Shown: positions 1 through 9,185 of the stretch, one piece after another | How positions within the stretch are numbered: the stretch's first letter is position 1 | Layout: each line of letters begins with the position of its first letter | Assembly: GCF_028737195.1 (NCBI RefSeq) | Contig: NZ_JAQZAJ010000006.1 | Span: 248,001 to 312,000, forward strand | Source: Pseudovibrio exalbescens | GTDB taxonomy: Bacteria; Pseudomonadota; Alphaproteobacteria; Rhizobiales; Stappiaceae | Length of the DNA stretch: 64,000 bases | Direction: 5' to 3' | Notes under the pieces: generated by a model | What the model saw: only the letters and a program-made list of their open reading frames with translations | What the model was told of the DNA's origin: nothing | The model's database searches: none | Program-made: the position numbers and the translations under genes

Positions 1-3000
1 TGAAATGATGAAGCCTACCGGTGGAGATGATCAGATCAAATTTGCGACCATCAAGCACTTCTCCCCATCCTTCGGATACATCGCAAACTTCAATGTCTGC
101 ACCGGCTTCTACCGTCGCTTGTAGACGGGCAGCGCTTTTGTGATCAGGCTCGGCGATAACTATCGATAGGAGACTTGAATCTACCCGGTTCGATATGAAG
201 CGAGCCAAACTCAATCCGGAGCCTGCCAGGTCAAGTATGCGAAGCGGATCCCCACCTTGCCAAGCATTCAGGAAGGGTACGATCCAAGCTTCAGCTGTGG
301 CCGTACGAGCCAGCGCTCCCGGTGATGAGAACCAAAAGTGGTCCAAGAGGGCTGCAGATGGCTCTTCCTCCGGTGATTGCGGCGGCACTCCCAGATTGGA
401 CAACCCCCGGCGGGCGTACGTCAACAAAGAAGCACTGGCCACTTCGTCAGGATTGTCGTGCATGACGCTACGGATAAGCACATCGTATTCAGGCAGATCG
501 AAATCATCCTGAAGTTCAAAACAATCATCGTCGGTCTGTGAAACAGCTTCACTCTCGATTAGGATCTGAATGAGCTGACGAGCGAATGTCTTGTTTTCAA
601 TTGGAATGCTAGAGAGATCAACAGTGCCATTGTTATCGGCTAGTTGACGAATTGCATCATACGCAGTGCGTTGCGCAGCTGCTTCAAGAAGCAACTGACT
701 TTCACGCTCTCGATCTTCCAGAGAAAGGGTAGAATTTCCCCGCGAGAGAACGGTTTCGAGAGCACCAATGGTCAGATGCTTGGCTTGTTCTGCTGGTACG
801 GCATAGGTACGCAGCGGGAGGTGCTTGGGCTCAAACCGATAAACAAGATCCGCAGGATTGTCACGTCGACCGAGCTCAGTCGCTCTGAAACGACCCCCAA
901 CGATACTGCAGAGAAGATCGCCGTCTCCATCATAAATCAGGAAATCTGCATGTATAGATCGTGGTGATACGCGTTTGACGCGAATATCTACCAGTTCTGG
1001 CGATCCACCTGACTTCACCTGTCGAATGGAAGCAAAGTGGATGGGAATGTAGGCTTTGCCAGCGCTGTCGTGGTCGCTGAGCGCTTCAAATAGCGCCAGA
1101 AGGCCGTGGAAGCAGCCATCCAGCTCAGCCGGGTGAATGTTGTAATTGCCGCGATCAAATCCGCTTTCTTCTAGTGTACTGAGTTGTACGCGATAACGTC
1201 CTTGTGCAAGCTTTGAAATAATCTGCGCGCGCTGGAAGTGAGGGCCAAATTCCAGGCCGTGTCTACGGGCGCGTGCGTAAATTTCCTCTCCAGAAGCAAT
1301 TAACTCTGCAGGACGTTGGTGATCCTGTGGTCTTTTTGGTTCAGCTGGCACTGCACGATAAACGCGGCCAGTTGCGTTCAGCATCCAAGCATCATCGCTC
1401 AAACGACGTCTGCTGTAGATCTCCACAGTCCCGGTTTCTGGGAAGACGCGTGTCTGAACTTCTGTGAGGTACTCCTCGCTAAAATGCATTGCCTGGAGCA
1501 AGTCGACTGTTTGAACTTCAATCTCATCTTGCCCGTAGACATGTCGTCCAGCTGCGAGCATCATCTCGACATAACCGGCACCAGGGAAAATATCCTGCCC
1601 GTTGACCACATGGTCCGCCAGAAACAGGACGACCTTGGTATCCAAGTGCGTCGTCCAGACGGTACTTTCTCCATCGGTTCTCCAACCAAGGAGATCGTGA
1701 TCGCCTCCACGGAAGAGTTCGATATTGCTCTCGCCAGTGCTCTGAAACCGAAAACGTTTGTGCTGGAAGGTGTAAGTTGGGAGCTCTACAGGCGAGGATG
1801 GATTCGCGCCGAACAGAGATTGCTCATCGACAACGGCGCCGTTTGCCAACGCGTTGGCAACGATTTCCAGTATTGGGTCTGCCGCTTCTGAGTCGGTTGT
1901 CTGGAGTGTGTCGATAATCTTAGCAGATACCGCGGCCTCACTTGAGACCTGACGCAGGTATCCCTGCAAAATTGGTTTTGGGCCAATTTCTATAAACAGT
2001 GTGGCTCCATCGCGCAGGATGCTGTCAGCTGCCTCTGAAAAGCGTACGGTGTTGCGAAGGTTCTGCCACCAATAGTCAACGGTAAGATCGGTGCCAGTAA
2101 TTGCGTCGCCGGTGACCGTTGAGTAGAATGTGACCGACGCCGTAGCAGGGTTGAGCGCCTGCATTGAAGCTCTAAATGGCGCCTCTACAGGTTCAATCAA
2201 CGAGCTGTGAAATGGATAGTCGAGAGCGACTTTACGAAGTACGTAGCGTTTTGACTTAGCAAACTTTGCAAAAGCGTCCACATCTTCGTAAGAGCCAGAA
2301 ATAGTTACTGATTTCGGGCTGTTAATGGCCGCGACTTCCAGACTTTTCAAGCCACTTTCACGGATTGCGGCCTCGGCTTTGTCCGCTGGTAGTACCAGAG
2401 CAGCCATTGTGCCGCTACCGGCTACTTTCTCCTGATGAATAGAACGATTGTAGACCAGACACACCGCTTCTTCCAAAGGCAGACACTGAGCTACTGCAGC
2501 CGCGGCGACTTCACCAATACTGTGCCCGAACACCATGTCTGGTTTCAAACCGTATGCCGCCAGGGCATCGCAAAGGGCTACCTGAACGGCGAACAGGAGA
2601 GGTTGTGCTACACTTGTTTGCTTAAGCCGTGCCTCCAATTGCGGGTCTGTAAGTGCTTCGCGGAGAGACCAGCCTGCCAGGGGGCGAAAATACGCATCAA
2701 CCCTGTCGAAAGTGCTGGCGAAAGCAGAATTGCGTTCATAGGCGTTGACGCCCATGCCTGCCCACTGCGCGCCATTTCCTGCAAATGCGAATGCACACTT
2801 TCCTGTGGCGCTTTCGCTAGTTGCATGGATTACGTTGTCTGCCTTCTCATCCTCAGCAAAAGTCTTCAGTGAGGAAATGATGCTCTTCGTATCATTCCCA
2901 AGAACCATCAGCTTTTCTGAAAGTGACTGCCGGCGATGGTAGGCAGCGGCTTTGAATACGTTGAGGTCTGTTGTGTTTGTCGACTGCAGCCGCTCCGCAT

Positions 3001-4363
3001 AGGATGAGGCAAGGTCGCGAAGCGCGTCTTTTGTTTGCGCTGACAACATCAAGATGCTGGCCTGACAAGGACCTTCACTCTCCAAAGGGGGGGCAGAGGG
3101 GTCGCTTAGAATGACATGGGCATTGGTGCCACCAAAACCGAAGGAGTTTACGCCTGCATACCGTCGCTTTTTGCCCGCTGTCAGGGCGAGGCCTTCTGAG
3201 GCAACAGATAGATTGAGACCGGCAAAATCAATATCTGGATTCGGTGTATCAAAGTGCAGGCTAGCTGGAAGATAGTTGTTTTGCAGCGCGAGTATCGACT
3301 TGGCGACACCAGCCAAGCCCGATGCGGGTTCCAAGTGACCAATGTTTGTTTTTATGGAGCCAATGGGCAAAGGAGTAGTGCGCGCTTGCCCCAAAACGCG
3401 GCCGATCGAGCCTGCTTCTGCTGGGTCCCCTACCCGTGTACCGGTTCCATGTGCCTCGATAAAAGCAAGGTCTGTGGGCTTGATGCCATTCTCTTCATAA
3501 ATTCTTGCAAGGAGCTCGGCCTGGTAATCCTCGGATGGCAACGACATGCCAACAGTGCGGCCATCTGAATTCACATCCACGCCGACAATATCAGCATGCG
3601 ATTTTTGGCCTTTCCAGCGAGCGGCGTCGCTTCGACGCAGAACAAAAACTAACCCGCCTTCGGCCCGCACATATCCTTTTCCATCGGCATCAAAAGCCTT
3701 ACACAGACCATCTGGTGACAGCATTGTTGCTTGCGCGAAGCCAACGAATGGGAAGGGGCTTGCGAGGACGTTTACGCCTGCGACCACGGCCGTGTCGATG
3801 CGCCCGGAGTTCAGAGCGTTGACGGCTTCATTCATAGCCACCAGTGAAGAGGAGCACGCAGTATCGACCGCGAAGCTGGGGCCTTTGAAATCGAAAATGT
3901 AAGAGAGGCGGTTCGCGATAATGGACAGGGTATTGCCTGTCATGAAATGGCCGGTAGCGACGCTGGGATCAAACAGGCTCTCCGCACCATAATCCAGAGC
4001 GGAGGTGCCGACAAACACACCAACATTTTCACCCGCTAGGGAAGATGGCGCGACGCCAGCATCTTCGATGGCTTCCCACGTAAGTTCCAATAGCAGACGC
4101 TGTTGGGGATCCATTTGCTCTGCTTCACGAGGCGAAATGCCGAACAGAGTTGGGTCGAAACCCCAAAGATCATCCAGAACCCCGGCCGCAAATGTGTAGG
4201 TCTTGCCAGCTTCAGAGTACCTTGGATGGTAATAGCGAAAAGAATTCCAGCGGTCCTGCGGTATTTGGGTAACCGAACACGCACCGTTTTTTAAGAGTGA
4301 CCAGAGTTCAGACTTGTTTGAACCACCGGGTACTCGCAGGGACCAACCAACAATTTCAATCAC
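1..4363 (-). CDS. Type I modular polyketide synthase, N-terminal part (runs off left edge)
   Basis: Open minus-strand frame from a GTG at 4363 to the window edge, about 1,454 residues, no stop seen. An in-frame TAA two codons upstream leaves the GTG as the first usable start. Domains in order: ketosynthase (Cys170 in DTACSSSL, His305 in EAHGTGT, His343 in KTNIGH), acyltransferase (Ser615 in GHSIGE), dehydratase (His918 in an HxxxGxxxxP motif and Asp1082 in HPAELDGC), then from about residue 1340 a methyltransferase-like fold starting ILDLAGSG and ending IISTGRLHH. The glycine-rich motif I is imperfect, so the methyltransferase may be inactive. The layout fits a reducing PKS that would continue with ER, KR and ACP domains outside the window. 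The enzyme would be cytosolic; its product cannot be predicted from this part. No other biosynthetic genes lie on the visible side. Confidence 0.93.
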   Translation of the reverse strand, partial: MIEIVGWSLRVPGGSNKSELWSLLKNGACSVTQIPQDRWNSFRYYHPRYSEAGKTYTFAAGVLDDLWGFDPTLFGISPREAEQMDPQQRLLLELTWEAIEDAGVAPSSLAGENVGVFVGTSALDYGAESLFDPSVATGHFMTGNTLSIIANRLSYIFDFKGPSFAVDTACSSSLVAMNEAVNALNSGRIDTAVVAGVNVLASPFPFVGFAQATMLSPDGLCKAFDADGKGYVRAEGGLVFVLRRSDAARWKGQKSHADIVGVDVNSDGRTVGMSLPSEDYQAELLARIYEENGIKPTDLAFIEAHGTGTRVGDPAEAGSIGRVLGQARTTPLPIGSIKTNIGHLEPASGLAGVAKSILALQNNYLPASLHFDTPNPDIDFAGLNLSVASEGLALTAGKKRRYAGVNSFGFGGTNAHVILSDPSAPPLESEGPCQASILMLSAQTKDALRDLASSYAERLQSTNTTDLNVFKAAAYHRRQSLSEKLMVLGNDTKSIISSLKTFAEDEKADNVIHATSESATGKCAFAFAGNGAQWAGMGVNAYERNSAFASTFDRVDAYFRPLAGWSLREALTDPQLEARLKQTSVAQPLLFAVQVALCDALAAYGLKPDMVFGHSIGEVAAAAVAQCLPLEEAVCLVYNRSIHQEKVAGSGTMAALVLPADKAEAAIRESGLKSLEVAAINSPKSVTISGSYEDVDAFAKFAKSKRYVLRKVALDYPFHSSLIEPVEAPFRASMQALNPATASVTFYSTVTGDAITGTDLTVDYWWQNLRNTVRFSEAADSILRDGATLFIEIGPKPILQGYLRQVSSEAAVSAKIIDTLQTTDSEAADPILEIVANALANGAVVDEQSLFGANPSSPVELPTYTFQHKRFRFQSTGESNIELFRGGDHDLLGWRTDGESTVWTTHLDTKVVLFLADHVVNGQDIFPGAGYVEMMLAAGRHVYGQDEIEVQTVDLLQAMHFSEEYLTEVQTRVFPETGTVEIYSRRRLSDDAWMLNATGRVYRAVPAEPKRPQDHQRPAELIASGEEIYARARRHGLEFGPHFQRAQIISKLAQGRYRVQLSTLEESGFDRGNYNIHPAELDGCFHGLLALFEALSDHDSAGKAYIPIHFASIRQVKSGGSPELVDIRVKRVSPRSIHADFLIYDGDGDLLCSIVGGRFRATELGRRDNPADLVYRFEPKHLPLRTYAVPAEQAKHLTIGALETVLSRGNSTLSLEDRERESQLLLEAAAQRTAYDAIRQLADNNGTVDLSSIPIENKTFARQLIQILIESEAVSQTDDDCFELQDDFDLPEYDVLIRSVMHDNPDEVASASLLTYARRGLSNLGVPPQSPEEEPSAALLDHFWFSSPGALARTATAEAWIVPFLNAWQGGDPLRILDLAGSGLSLARFISNRVDSSLLSIVIAEPDHKSAARLQATVEAGADIEVCDVSEGWGEVLDGRKFDLIISTGRLHHF

Positions 4364-4912
4364 TTTTTAACCCGCTTTAATTCACAGCAATGTCAGACCG
4401 CGCCACCGGTCGGAGGTTTGTCGGCATAATCCCACTAGGTTGTGCCAATCTAAACTCTTTAAATACCAGCTTTGATTTTCCGCTAAGCGCATCCGCTAAT
4501 AGCTTTTGCAAAAAAGACGTGGGGCTTCATCCACTAGCGTCAGCAAGCTGGTTTGATGGCTCAATTCACCACGATAAACAACAGGAATGCTATGAAAAAT
4601 TAATAACCATTAAGAAAGCATCTGTGCTTTGCTGGGGAAATGATGCAGTGCTCCACAGGTCGTTCAATGCAGCTATGCGCTTGCCTGCGGTAGTCCGATC
4701 ACATTGAAGATTATTGGTTATCGATTTTTTGCGAGCGAATCGATAGCTGACTATAAACAGGAAACAGCTGATCTGAATCATTTGCCGCTTAACATGCGAC
4801 GTAACAGCATTGACGATCACGTTGTTGCCAAGCACTTGCGCTCATGGTAGTGCCTGCGAAATATCGAGAAATTTAAATATTTTGCCAAAACCAATGGCAC
4901 GGAAAACCAGAG
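4364..4912. other. Intergenic region between divergent PKS and kefF genes
   Basis: About 550 bp with no convincing gene. Short open frames here lack ribosome sites and recognisable protein features. It must hold the divergent promoters of the polyketide synthase and the kefFC pair. The only clear structure is the inverted repeat at 4719-4745, listed separately. Confidence 0.6.
4719..4745. promoter_or_regulatory. Inverted repeat upstream of kefFC, possible operator
   Basis: Perfect 8-bp arms TATCGATT (4719-4726) and AATCGATA (4738-4745) with an 11-bp spacer. It lies 168 bp before kefF and 356 bp before the PKS start, so it could serve either gene. Nothing links it to a particular regulator. 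Confidence 0.4.
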
Positions 4913-5539
4913 ATGAAAAAGGTTCTCATTCTATACGGGCATCCGCGCAATGACCGCTCTGAGATGAATCTCCCGATGTCAGCCATCGCCCGTTCCCTTG
5001 ATGGTGTCACGCTCGTCGACCTTTACGCCGAATACCCAACCTTTGATATTAGTGTAGAAAAAGAGCAACAGAGATTGCTCGACCATGACATTGTGGCATT
5101 CCAACATCCACTCTATTGGTATTCCGTACCTGCACTTCTAAAGGAATGGCAAGATCTCGTGCTGGAACACGGTTTCGCTTATGGCTCTCACGGTACAGCT
5201 CTCGCCGGGAAACTCTTTTTCAATGCAGTGACTTGCGGAGCCAGCCGTTCGGCTTATCGTCACGATGGGGCTTATCGGCGTGAACTGCGAGACCTGCTGG
5301 CACCTTTCGAAGAAACTGCCCGCTTGTGCAAAATGCGGTTTCTTCCTCCATTTGAAATCTATGCGTCCGGACATGCGCGTGAGGATGGACGGCTGGAAAA
5401 ACATCTGGCTGACTACCACCGGCTCTTGGTTGCGCTCGTTAATGACCGTGTGGATCTCGAGCGGGCGGAACGGGGCAACAGTCTAGCCGAAGATCTGGAT
5501 AACATACTACTTCCAGATGATTCGGAGGCAGCATCATGA
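4913..5539 (+). CDS. kefF: KefF-like NAD(P)H oxidoreductase (flavodoxin-like), K+ efflux ancillary subunit
   Basis: 208 residues, Flavodoxin_2 family. The N-terminus has the FMN-binding strand-loop (KKVLILYGHP), followed by FQHPLYWYSVPALLKEWQD, typical of KefF and related quinone reductases. In known systems KefF binds the cytosolic face of KefC, is needed for full efflux activity, and reduces quinones or electrophiles. The stop overlaps the next start as ATGA (5536-5539), so it is translationally coupled to the exchanger and this assignment is more specific than a generic quinone reductase. ATG at 4913 with a weak AG-rich ribosome site. A paralogue sits at 8485-9090. Confidence 0.88.
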   Translation: MKKVLILYGHPRNDRSEMNLPMSAIARSLDGVTLVDLYAEYPTFDISVEKEQQRLLDHDIVAFQHPLYWYSVPALLKEWQDLVLEHGFAYGSHGTALAGKLFFNAVTCGASRSAYRHDGAYRRELRDLLAPFEETARLCKMRFLPPFEIYASGHAREDGRLEKHLADYHRLLVALVNDRVDLERAERGNSLAEDLDNILLPDDSEAAS

Positions 5540-7410
5540 GCCTGCTGCAAGATGCCTTTGTTTATTTGGTCGCTGCAGTCATCGCGGTTCCGATTGCCAA
5601 GCGTTTGGGTCTTGGTTCCGTTCTAGGGTATCTGATCGCAGGCATTGTTATTGGCCCGTTGTTGGGGGTCGTGGGCTCTGAAACCGAAAAAGTAAAACAC
5701 TTCGCCGAGTTCGGTGTTGTAATGATGTTGTTCCTCGTTGGACTTGAGCTTCAACCTGCCATGCTTTGGAAGATGCGTGCCAAGCTCTTGGGGCTCGGCG
5801 GGCTTCAAGTGCTCCTGAGTACAGCGCTAATCGGGGGGCTCGGCGTTGCCTTTTCGCTTCCATGGCAAACTGCGCTTGCCATTGGTATGACGCTCGCACT
5901 TTCGTCAACTGCGATTGTCCTACAAACACTCAATGAAAAGGGGCAGATGAAGACAGTCGGGGGACAGTCGTCTTTCTCCGTGCTGCTTTTTCAAGATATT
6001 GCCGTCATCCCGATGCTAGCAATATTGCCATTGCTGGCCGTCTCTCACGCTCTGGGTGGAGATGGCAGCCACACAGCGCAGACGGGGCACAATGTGCTTT
6101 CAGCTTTGCCCGGATGGCTCCAAGCACTCGTTATTCTTGTTGTAATTGCCGCGATTATCGGCACTGGGCGCTACTTGATACGGCCAGTTTTCCGCTTCAT
6201 AGCAGAGGCAAAGTTGCGGGAGATCTTTACGGCAGCCGCTCTGTTGTTGGTGATAGGAATTGCTTTGCTCATGGAGGCCGTAGGCCTTTCGCCGGCACTG
6301 GGGACATTCCTCGCCGGGGTCGTATTGTCGGATAGTGAATACAGACATGAGCTCGAAAGTGATATTGATCCGTTCAAGGGGTTGCTACTTGGCCTCTTCT
6401 TCATTTCTGTGGGAGCGGGCGTAGACTTCGAGCTGCTTTTTGGTGCGCCTGGAACAATCTTCGGGCTCGCGTTTGGCATTCTATCACTTAAATTTATTGT
6501 GCTTTACATACTCGCTGTGGGCTTCAGGTTGCCAACAGCTGACAGATGGCTTTTTTCGCTGGGGCTGGCTCAGGCTGGTGAGTTTGCGTTTGTTTTATTT
6601 GGCTTTGCATTAAGCGCAGGCGCAATCCCTCCAGACCTTGCCAAGATGCTGACGCTCGTTGTGGCCATTACAATGCTCATCACACCCGCGCTGTTCATAT
6701 TGCATGACAGGGTTATCGCACCGCGTTTGGTCGAGAAAAATGAGCGAAAAGCCGACATCATTGACGAAACGGGTCCCGTGGTTGTGGCCGGTGTTGGGCG
6801 ATATGGCCAGGTCGTGGCCCGGCTTCTCATGAGCTCAGGCTACAAGGTCATCGTTCTTGACCATGATCCTCAAGAGATCGAAGCCCTTGGCCGCGTAGGC
6901 ATCAAGACCTTTTACGGAGACGCGTCCCGCCCTGACCTTCTCCACGCCGCAGGCCTGGAAGAAGCAAAGCTGTTTGTCGCTGCAATTGATAACCGCGACC
7001 AACAAACCCTGATGGTGGAGCATGTTGCCAAGACTTATCCGCATTTGAAAATCGTTGCACGAGCTTTCGATCGGCATCATGTTTACGAGCTTGAGATCGC
7101 AGGGGCTCATGTTGCCGAACGGGAGCTGTTTGAAAGCTCCATAACCATGGGGCGAAAGGCACTTGTGCTATTGGGTCTGCATCCTTTTCTTGCAGAGCGG
7201 AAGTCACGGGCGTTTCGTTCGCATGATTTGGAAACCTTGGACCAGCTTCGTGATCGATGGATCACCGAGGGCGTTGATCAACACTACCTTGACACAATCA
7301 AATCACGCGGAGAGCAGCTCTTGGATGTCATGAAGCTGGATAACAACGAGGTCGCGAGACAGGCTGATGATGGTTGGCTACCACCGCCCAAGGGAGATGC
7401 AAACAGCTGA
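5536..7410 (+). CDS. kefC: Glutathione-regulated potassium-efflux antiporter, KefC/KefB type
   Basis: 624 residues, the usual KefC length. The first 380 or so residues form a monovalent cation:proton antiporter-2 membrane domain with many hydrophobic segments and the conserved region FGVVMMLFLVGLELQP. From about residue 412 a cytosolic RCK/TrkA-N Rossmann domain begins (PVVVAGVGRYGQVVARLL, then GDASRPDLLHAAG), the site of NADH and glutathione control in the family. Expected job: K+ release with proton entry during electrophile or oxidative stress. It overlaps kefF by 4 bp, so the two form one operon. Confidence 0.93.
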   Translation: MSLLQDAFVYLVAAVIAVPIAKRLGLGSVLGYLIAGIVIGPLLGVVGSETEKVKHFAEFGVVMMLFLVGLELQPAMLWKMRAKLLGLGGLQVLLSTALIGGLGVAFSLPWQTALAIGMTLALSSTAIVLQTLNEKGQMKTVGGQSSFSVLLFQDIAVIPMLAILPLLAVSHALGGDGSHTAQTGHNVLSALPGWLQALVILVVIAAIIGTGRYLIRPVFRFIAEAKLREIFTAAALLLVIGIALLMEAVGLSPALGTFLAGVVLSDSEYRHELESDIDPFKGLLLGLFFISVGAGVDFELLFGAPGTIFGLAFGILSLKFIVLYILAVGFRLPTADRWLFSLGLAQAGEFAFVLFGFALSAGAIPPDLAKMLTLVVAITMLITPALFILHDRVIAPRLVEKNERKADIIDETGPVVVAGVGRYGQVVARLLMSSGYKVIVLDHDPQEIEALGRVGIKTFYGDASRPDLLHAAGLEEAKLFVAAIDNRDQQTLMVEHVAKTYPHLKIVARAFDRHHVYELEIAGAHVAERELFESSITMGRKALVLLGLHPFLAERKSRAFRSHDLETLDQLRDRWITEGVDQHYLDTIKSRGEQLLDVMKLDNNEVARQADDGWLPPPKGDANS

Positions 7411-7450
7411 TCTTTGTGAACTTGCGGGCCTGTCTTCGGGACGCACTTGG

Positions 7451-8371
7451 TTATGACGGGTGGACTTGGTCACGATCGGGAAGCCTGAGAGGCTTGAGGA
7501 AATCTATGAAGGACCGCAGTGGTGTGATGCTGCGGTATTCCTTTGGAAAGTACAGGTGCAGTGCCGCGAGATCTATGCTGAATTCCTTGAGGAGTTCAAC
7601 AAGGGTGCCATTCTTTTGGTCCGCGCTCGTCAAGGCGCGTGGCATGTAGGCAAGACCGACACCTGATCGCGCTTGCTCAAGCAGCACAGGCAAACTGTTT
7701 GTCACCATATTGCCGCTCACATTTGCGGTAATGCGGCCTCCGTCCGTTTTAAAGTCCCAATCGGCGAACTTTCGCGATGTCTGGTAGCGATAACGCAAGC
7801 AGTTGTGCCCAAGAAGCTCGCGAGGATGGTCGGGTACGAAAGTGGTCTTCAAATATGAAGGGGCGGCAACCACACTGGTCTTCAGGGGACCGGTAAGCGG
7901 AATGGCAACCATATCCTGCTGGATTAGATCGCCAAACCTGATGCCAGCGTGAAATCCTTCGCCGATAACATCTGCAAGACCATCAGAAAAATTAAACTCC
8001 AACTCAATTTCTGGGAAGGCCTCCATGAACTGGGGGAGGATGGGCTTTAGGATCAGCTGATAGGCCAGCTCCGGCAGGCTGATGCGCAGTGCGCCTCGCG
8101 CACCTTTCCCCGTCCTCAGGGCCTCCTGGAGGGCCGCAGAGAGTTGCTCAAAGGCGGGCTGCGTGCCTTCGTGTAAAGCCCGTCCAGCCTCTGTTAACTG
8201 GATGGAACGGGTTGTTCTCACAAACAAAGCAACGCCCATATCCTCTTCCAGTTTCTTCAGTTGATGGCTGACGGTGGAAGCTTTCAATCCAAGATGCTCC
8301 GCGGCCGCTCGCAAAGAACCCAGCTTGGCAATGGCGGAGAAGATCTCCAAATGGGTCAGGGGAAGTCTCAT
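7451..8371 (-). CDS. LysR-family transcriptional regulator
   Basis: 306 residues. An N-terminal winged helix-turn-helix (LEIFSAIAKLGSLRAAAEHLGLKASTVSHQ, residues 8-37) is followed by a substrate-binding effector domain, of the kind that controls quinone or electrophile-responsive oxidoreductases. It is divergent from the flavoprotein at 8485 and converges on kefC with a 40-bp gap. A perfect 15-bp palindrome lies 3 bp upstream of its ATG, suggesting autoregulation together with control of the divergent gene. The effector cannot be read from sequence. Confidence 0.92.
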   Translation of the reverse strand: MRLPLTHLEIFSAIAKLGSLRAAAEHLGLKASTVSHQLKKLEEDMGVALFVRTTRSIQLTEAGRALHEGTQPAFEQLSAALQEALRTGKGARGALRISLPELAYQLILKPILPQFMEAFPEIELEFNFSDGLADVIGEGFHAGIRFGDLIQQDMVAIPLTGPLKTSVVAAPSYLKTTFVPDHPRELLGHNCLRYRYQTSRKFADWDFKTDGGRITANVSGNMVTNSLPVLLEQARSGVGLAYMPRALTSADQKNGTLVELLKEFSIDLAALHLYFPKEYRSITPLRSFIDFLKPLRLPDRDQVHPS

Positions 8372-8373
8372 TG

Positions 8374-8388
8374 GTGTATATTATACAC
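8374..8388. promoter_or_regulatory. Perfect palindrome, likely LysR operator
   Basis: GTGTATA-T-TATACAC, 7-bp arms around one base. It contains the LysR-type T-N11-A pattern (T8375 to A8387). It ends 3 bp before the LysR ATG (8371), so bound protein would cover the ribosome-site region of that gene. It is 97 bp upstream of the flavoprotein ATG at 8485, consistent with a shared divergent operator. Confidence 0.65.
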
Positions 8389-8484
8389 TAATGAAGTCAA
8401 AATACAGGACTTTATCGAATAAAGAGGCGGCGTTACCTCTTGTGTTGAACGTTGGTTCGATCACTTGTGAGGTAGAAAAGTCCA

Positions 8485-9090
8485 ATGAGAACGCTTGTGT
8501 TAAATGCACACCCAGATATTGCGAATTCAAAAATCAACAGTCTTTGGCATAAAGCTTTTGCAAAAGAAAAAGGTGTAACACAGCGCCTTCTTTCCGAAGT
8601 CGTGGTAGGGCCGAATTATCAATTCGATATTGATAGGGAGCAGAGCTTTTTATTAGGTCACGATAGAATTATACTTCAATTTCCGTGGTATTGGTATTCT
8701 GCGCCAGCCATCATGAAGGCATATATCGACCAAGTGCTTTCATACGGCTTTGCCTACGGCCCCGATGGCGACAAGCTGGCTGGCAAGGAGGCCTTGATTT
8801 TAACCTCAACAGGTGGACCAGAGGTCAGCTATCATGCGGGAGGCTACAACAACTTCTCGATGGACGAGTTTTTGAAGCCATTCCAGCAGACTTTCTTGTT
8901 GGCTAAGGCAGTCTACCTCAGTCCCTATGTGTTTCATGGCGGGGTTACTGCAACAGAAAGTGAACTTGAAGCCTCCGTCGAGGCCATGCTGGCCCATGTT
9001 CTGGACCGCGAACTCAACCCTCAGGTCAAACTCGACAGGTTGTTGAAAGAGCTTCAAGTGTATAACGAAGGCCCCAGTGAGGTAGCTTAG
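8485..9090 (+). CDS. NAD(P)H-dependent flavodoxin-fold oxidoreductase (KefF/MdaB-like)
   Basis: 201 residues, Flavodoxin_2 family. It starts MRTLVLNAHPD (FMN loop) and carries LQFPWYWYSAPAIMKAYIDQVLSYGFAYG, the conserved quinone-reductase core, then STGGPEVSYHAGGYNNFS. It is paralogous to the KefF at 4913, but it is alone and not fused to an antiporter gene. ATG at 8485 follows a GAGGT ribosome site at 8470. The divergent LysR gene and the operator between them suggest induction by electrophiles or quinones. Its exact substrate is unknown. Confidence 0.88.
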   Translation: MRTLVLNAHPDIANSKINSLWHKAFAKEKGVTQRLLSEVVVGPNYQFDIDREQSFLLGHDRIILQFPWYWYSAPAIMKAYIDQVLSYGFAYGPDGDKLAGKEALILTSTGGPEVSYHAGGYNNFSMDEFLKPFQQTFLLAKAVYLSPYVFHGGVTATESELEASVEAMLAHVLDRELNPQVKLDRLLKELQVYNEGPSEVA

Positions 9091-9120
9091 GTCTAGCGTA
9101 CCCCCCTAATTAACGGAAAA

Positions 9121-9137
9121 GGGCGCCAATGGCGCCC
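9121..9137 (-). terminator. Hairpin terminator for the GntR gene
   Basis: GGGCGCC-AAT-GGCGCCC, a 7-bp GC stem with a 3-nt loop. On the minus strand it is followed by TTTT (9120-9117), about 50 nt after the GntR stop, so it works best as that gene's terminator. On the plus strand it follows the flavoprotein stop by 30 nt but has no T-tract. A second, weaker stem (AAACCCT 9141-9147 with AGGGTTT 9165-9171) lies beside it. Confidence 0.65.
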
Positions 9138-9185
9138 TCGAAACCCTGAATTATTTGCCCCGAAAGGGTTTCATTGTATCCACCC

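Noticed and set aside
1316-1891. 191-residue plus-strand open frame inside the PKS
   Set aside because: Antisense to the PKS dehydratase region, whose motifs and frame are clear.
4390-4707. 105-residue open frame on the plus strand between PKS and kefF
   Set aside because: No ribosome site, no recognisable domain, and it lies in a promoter-like AT-rich gap.
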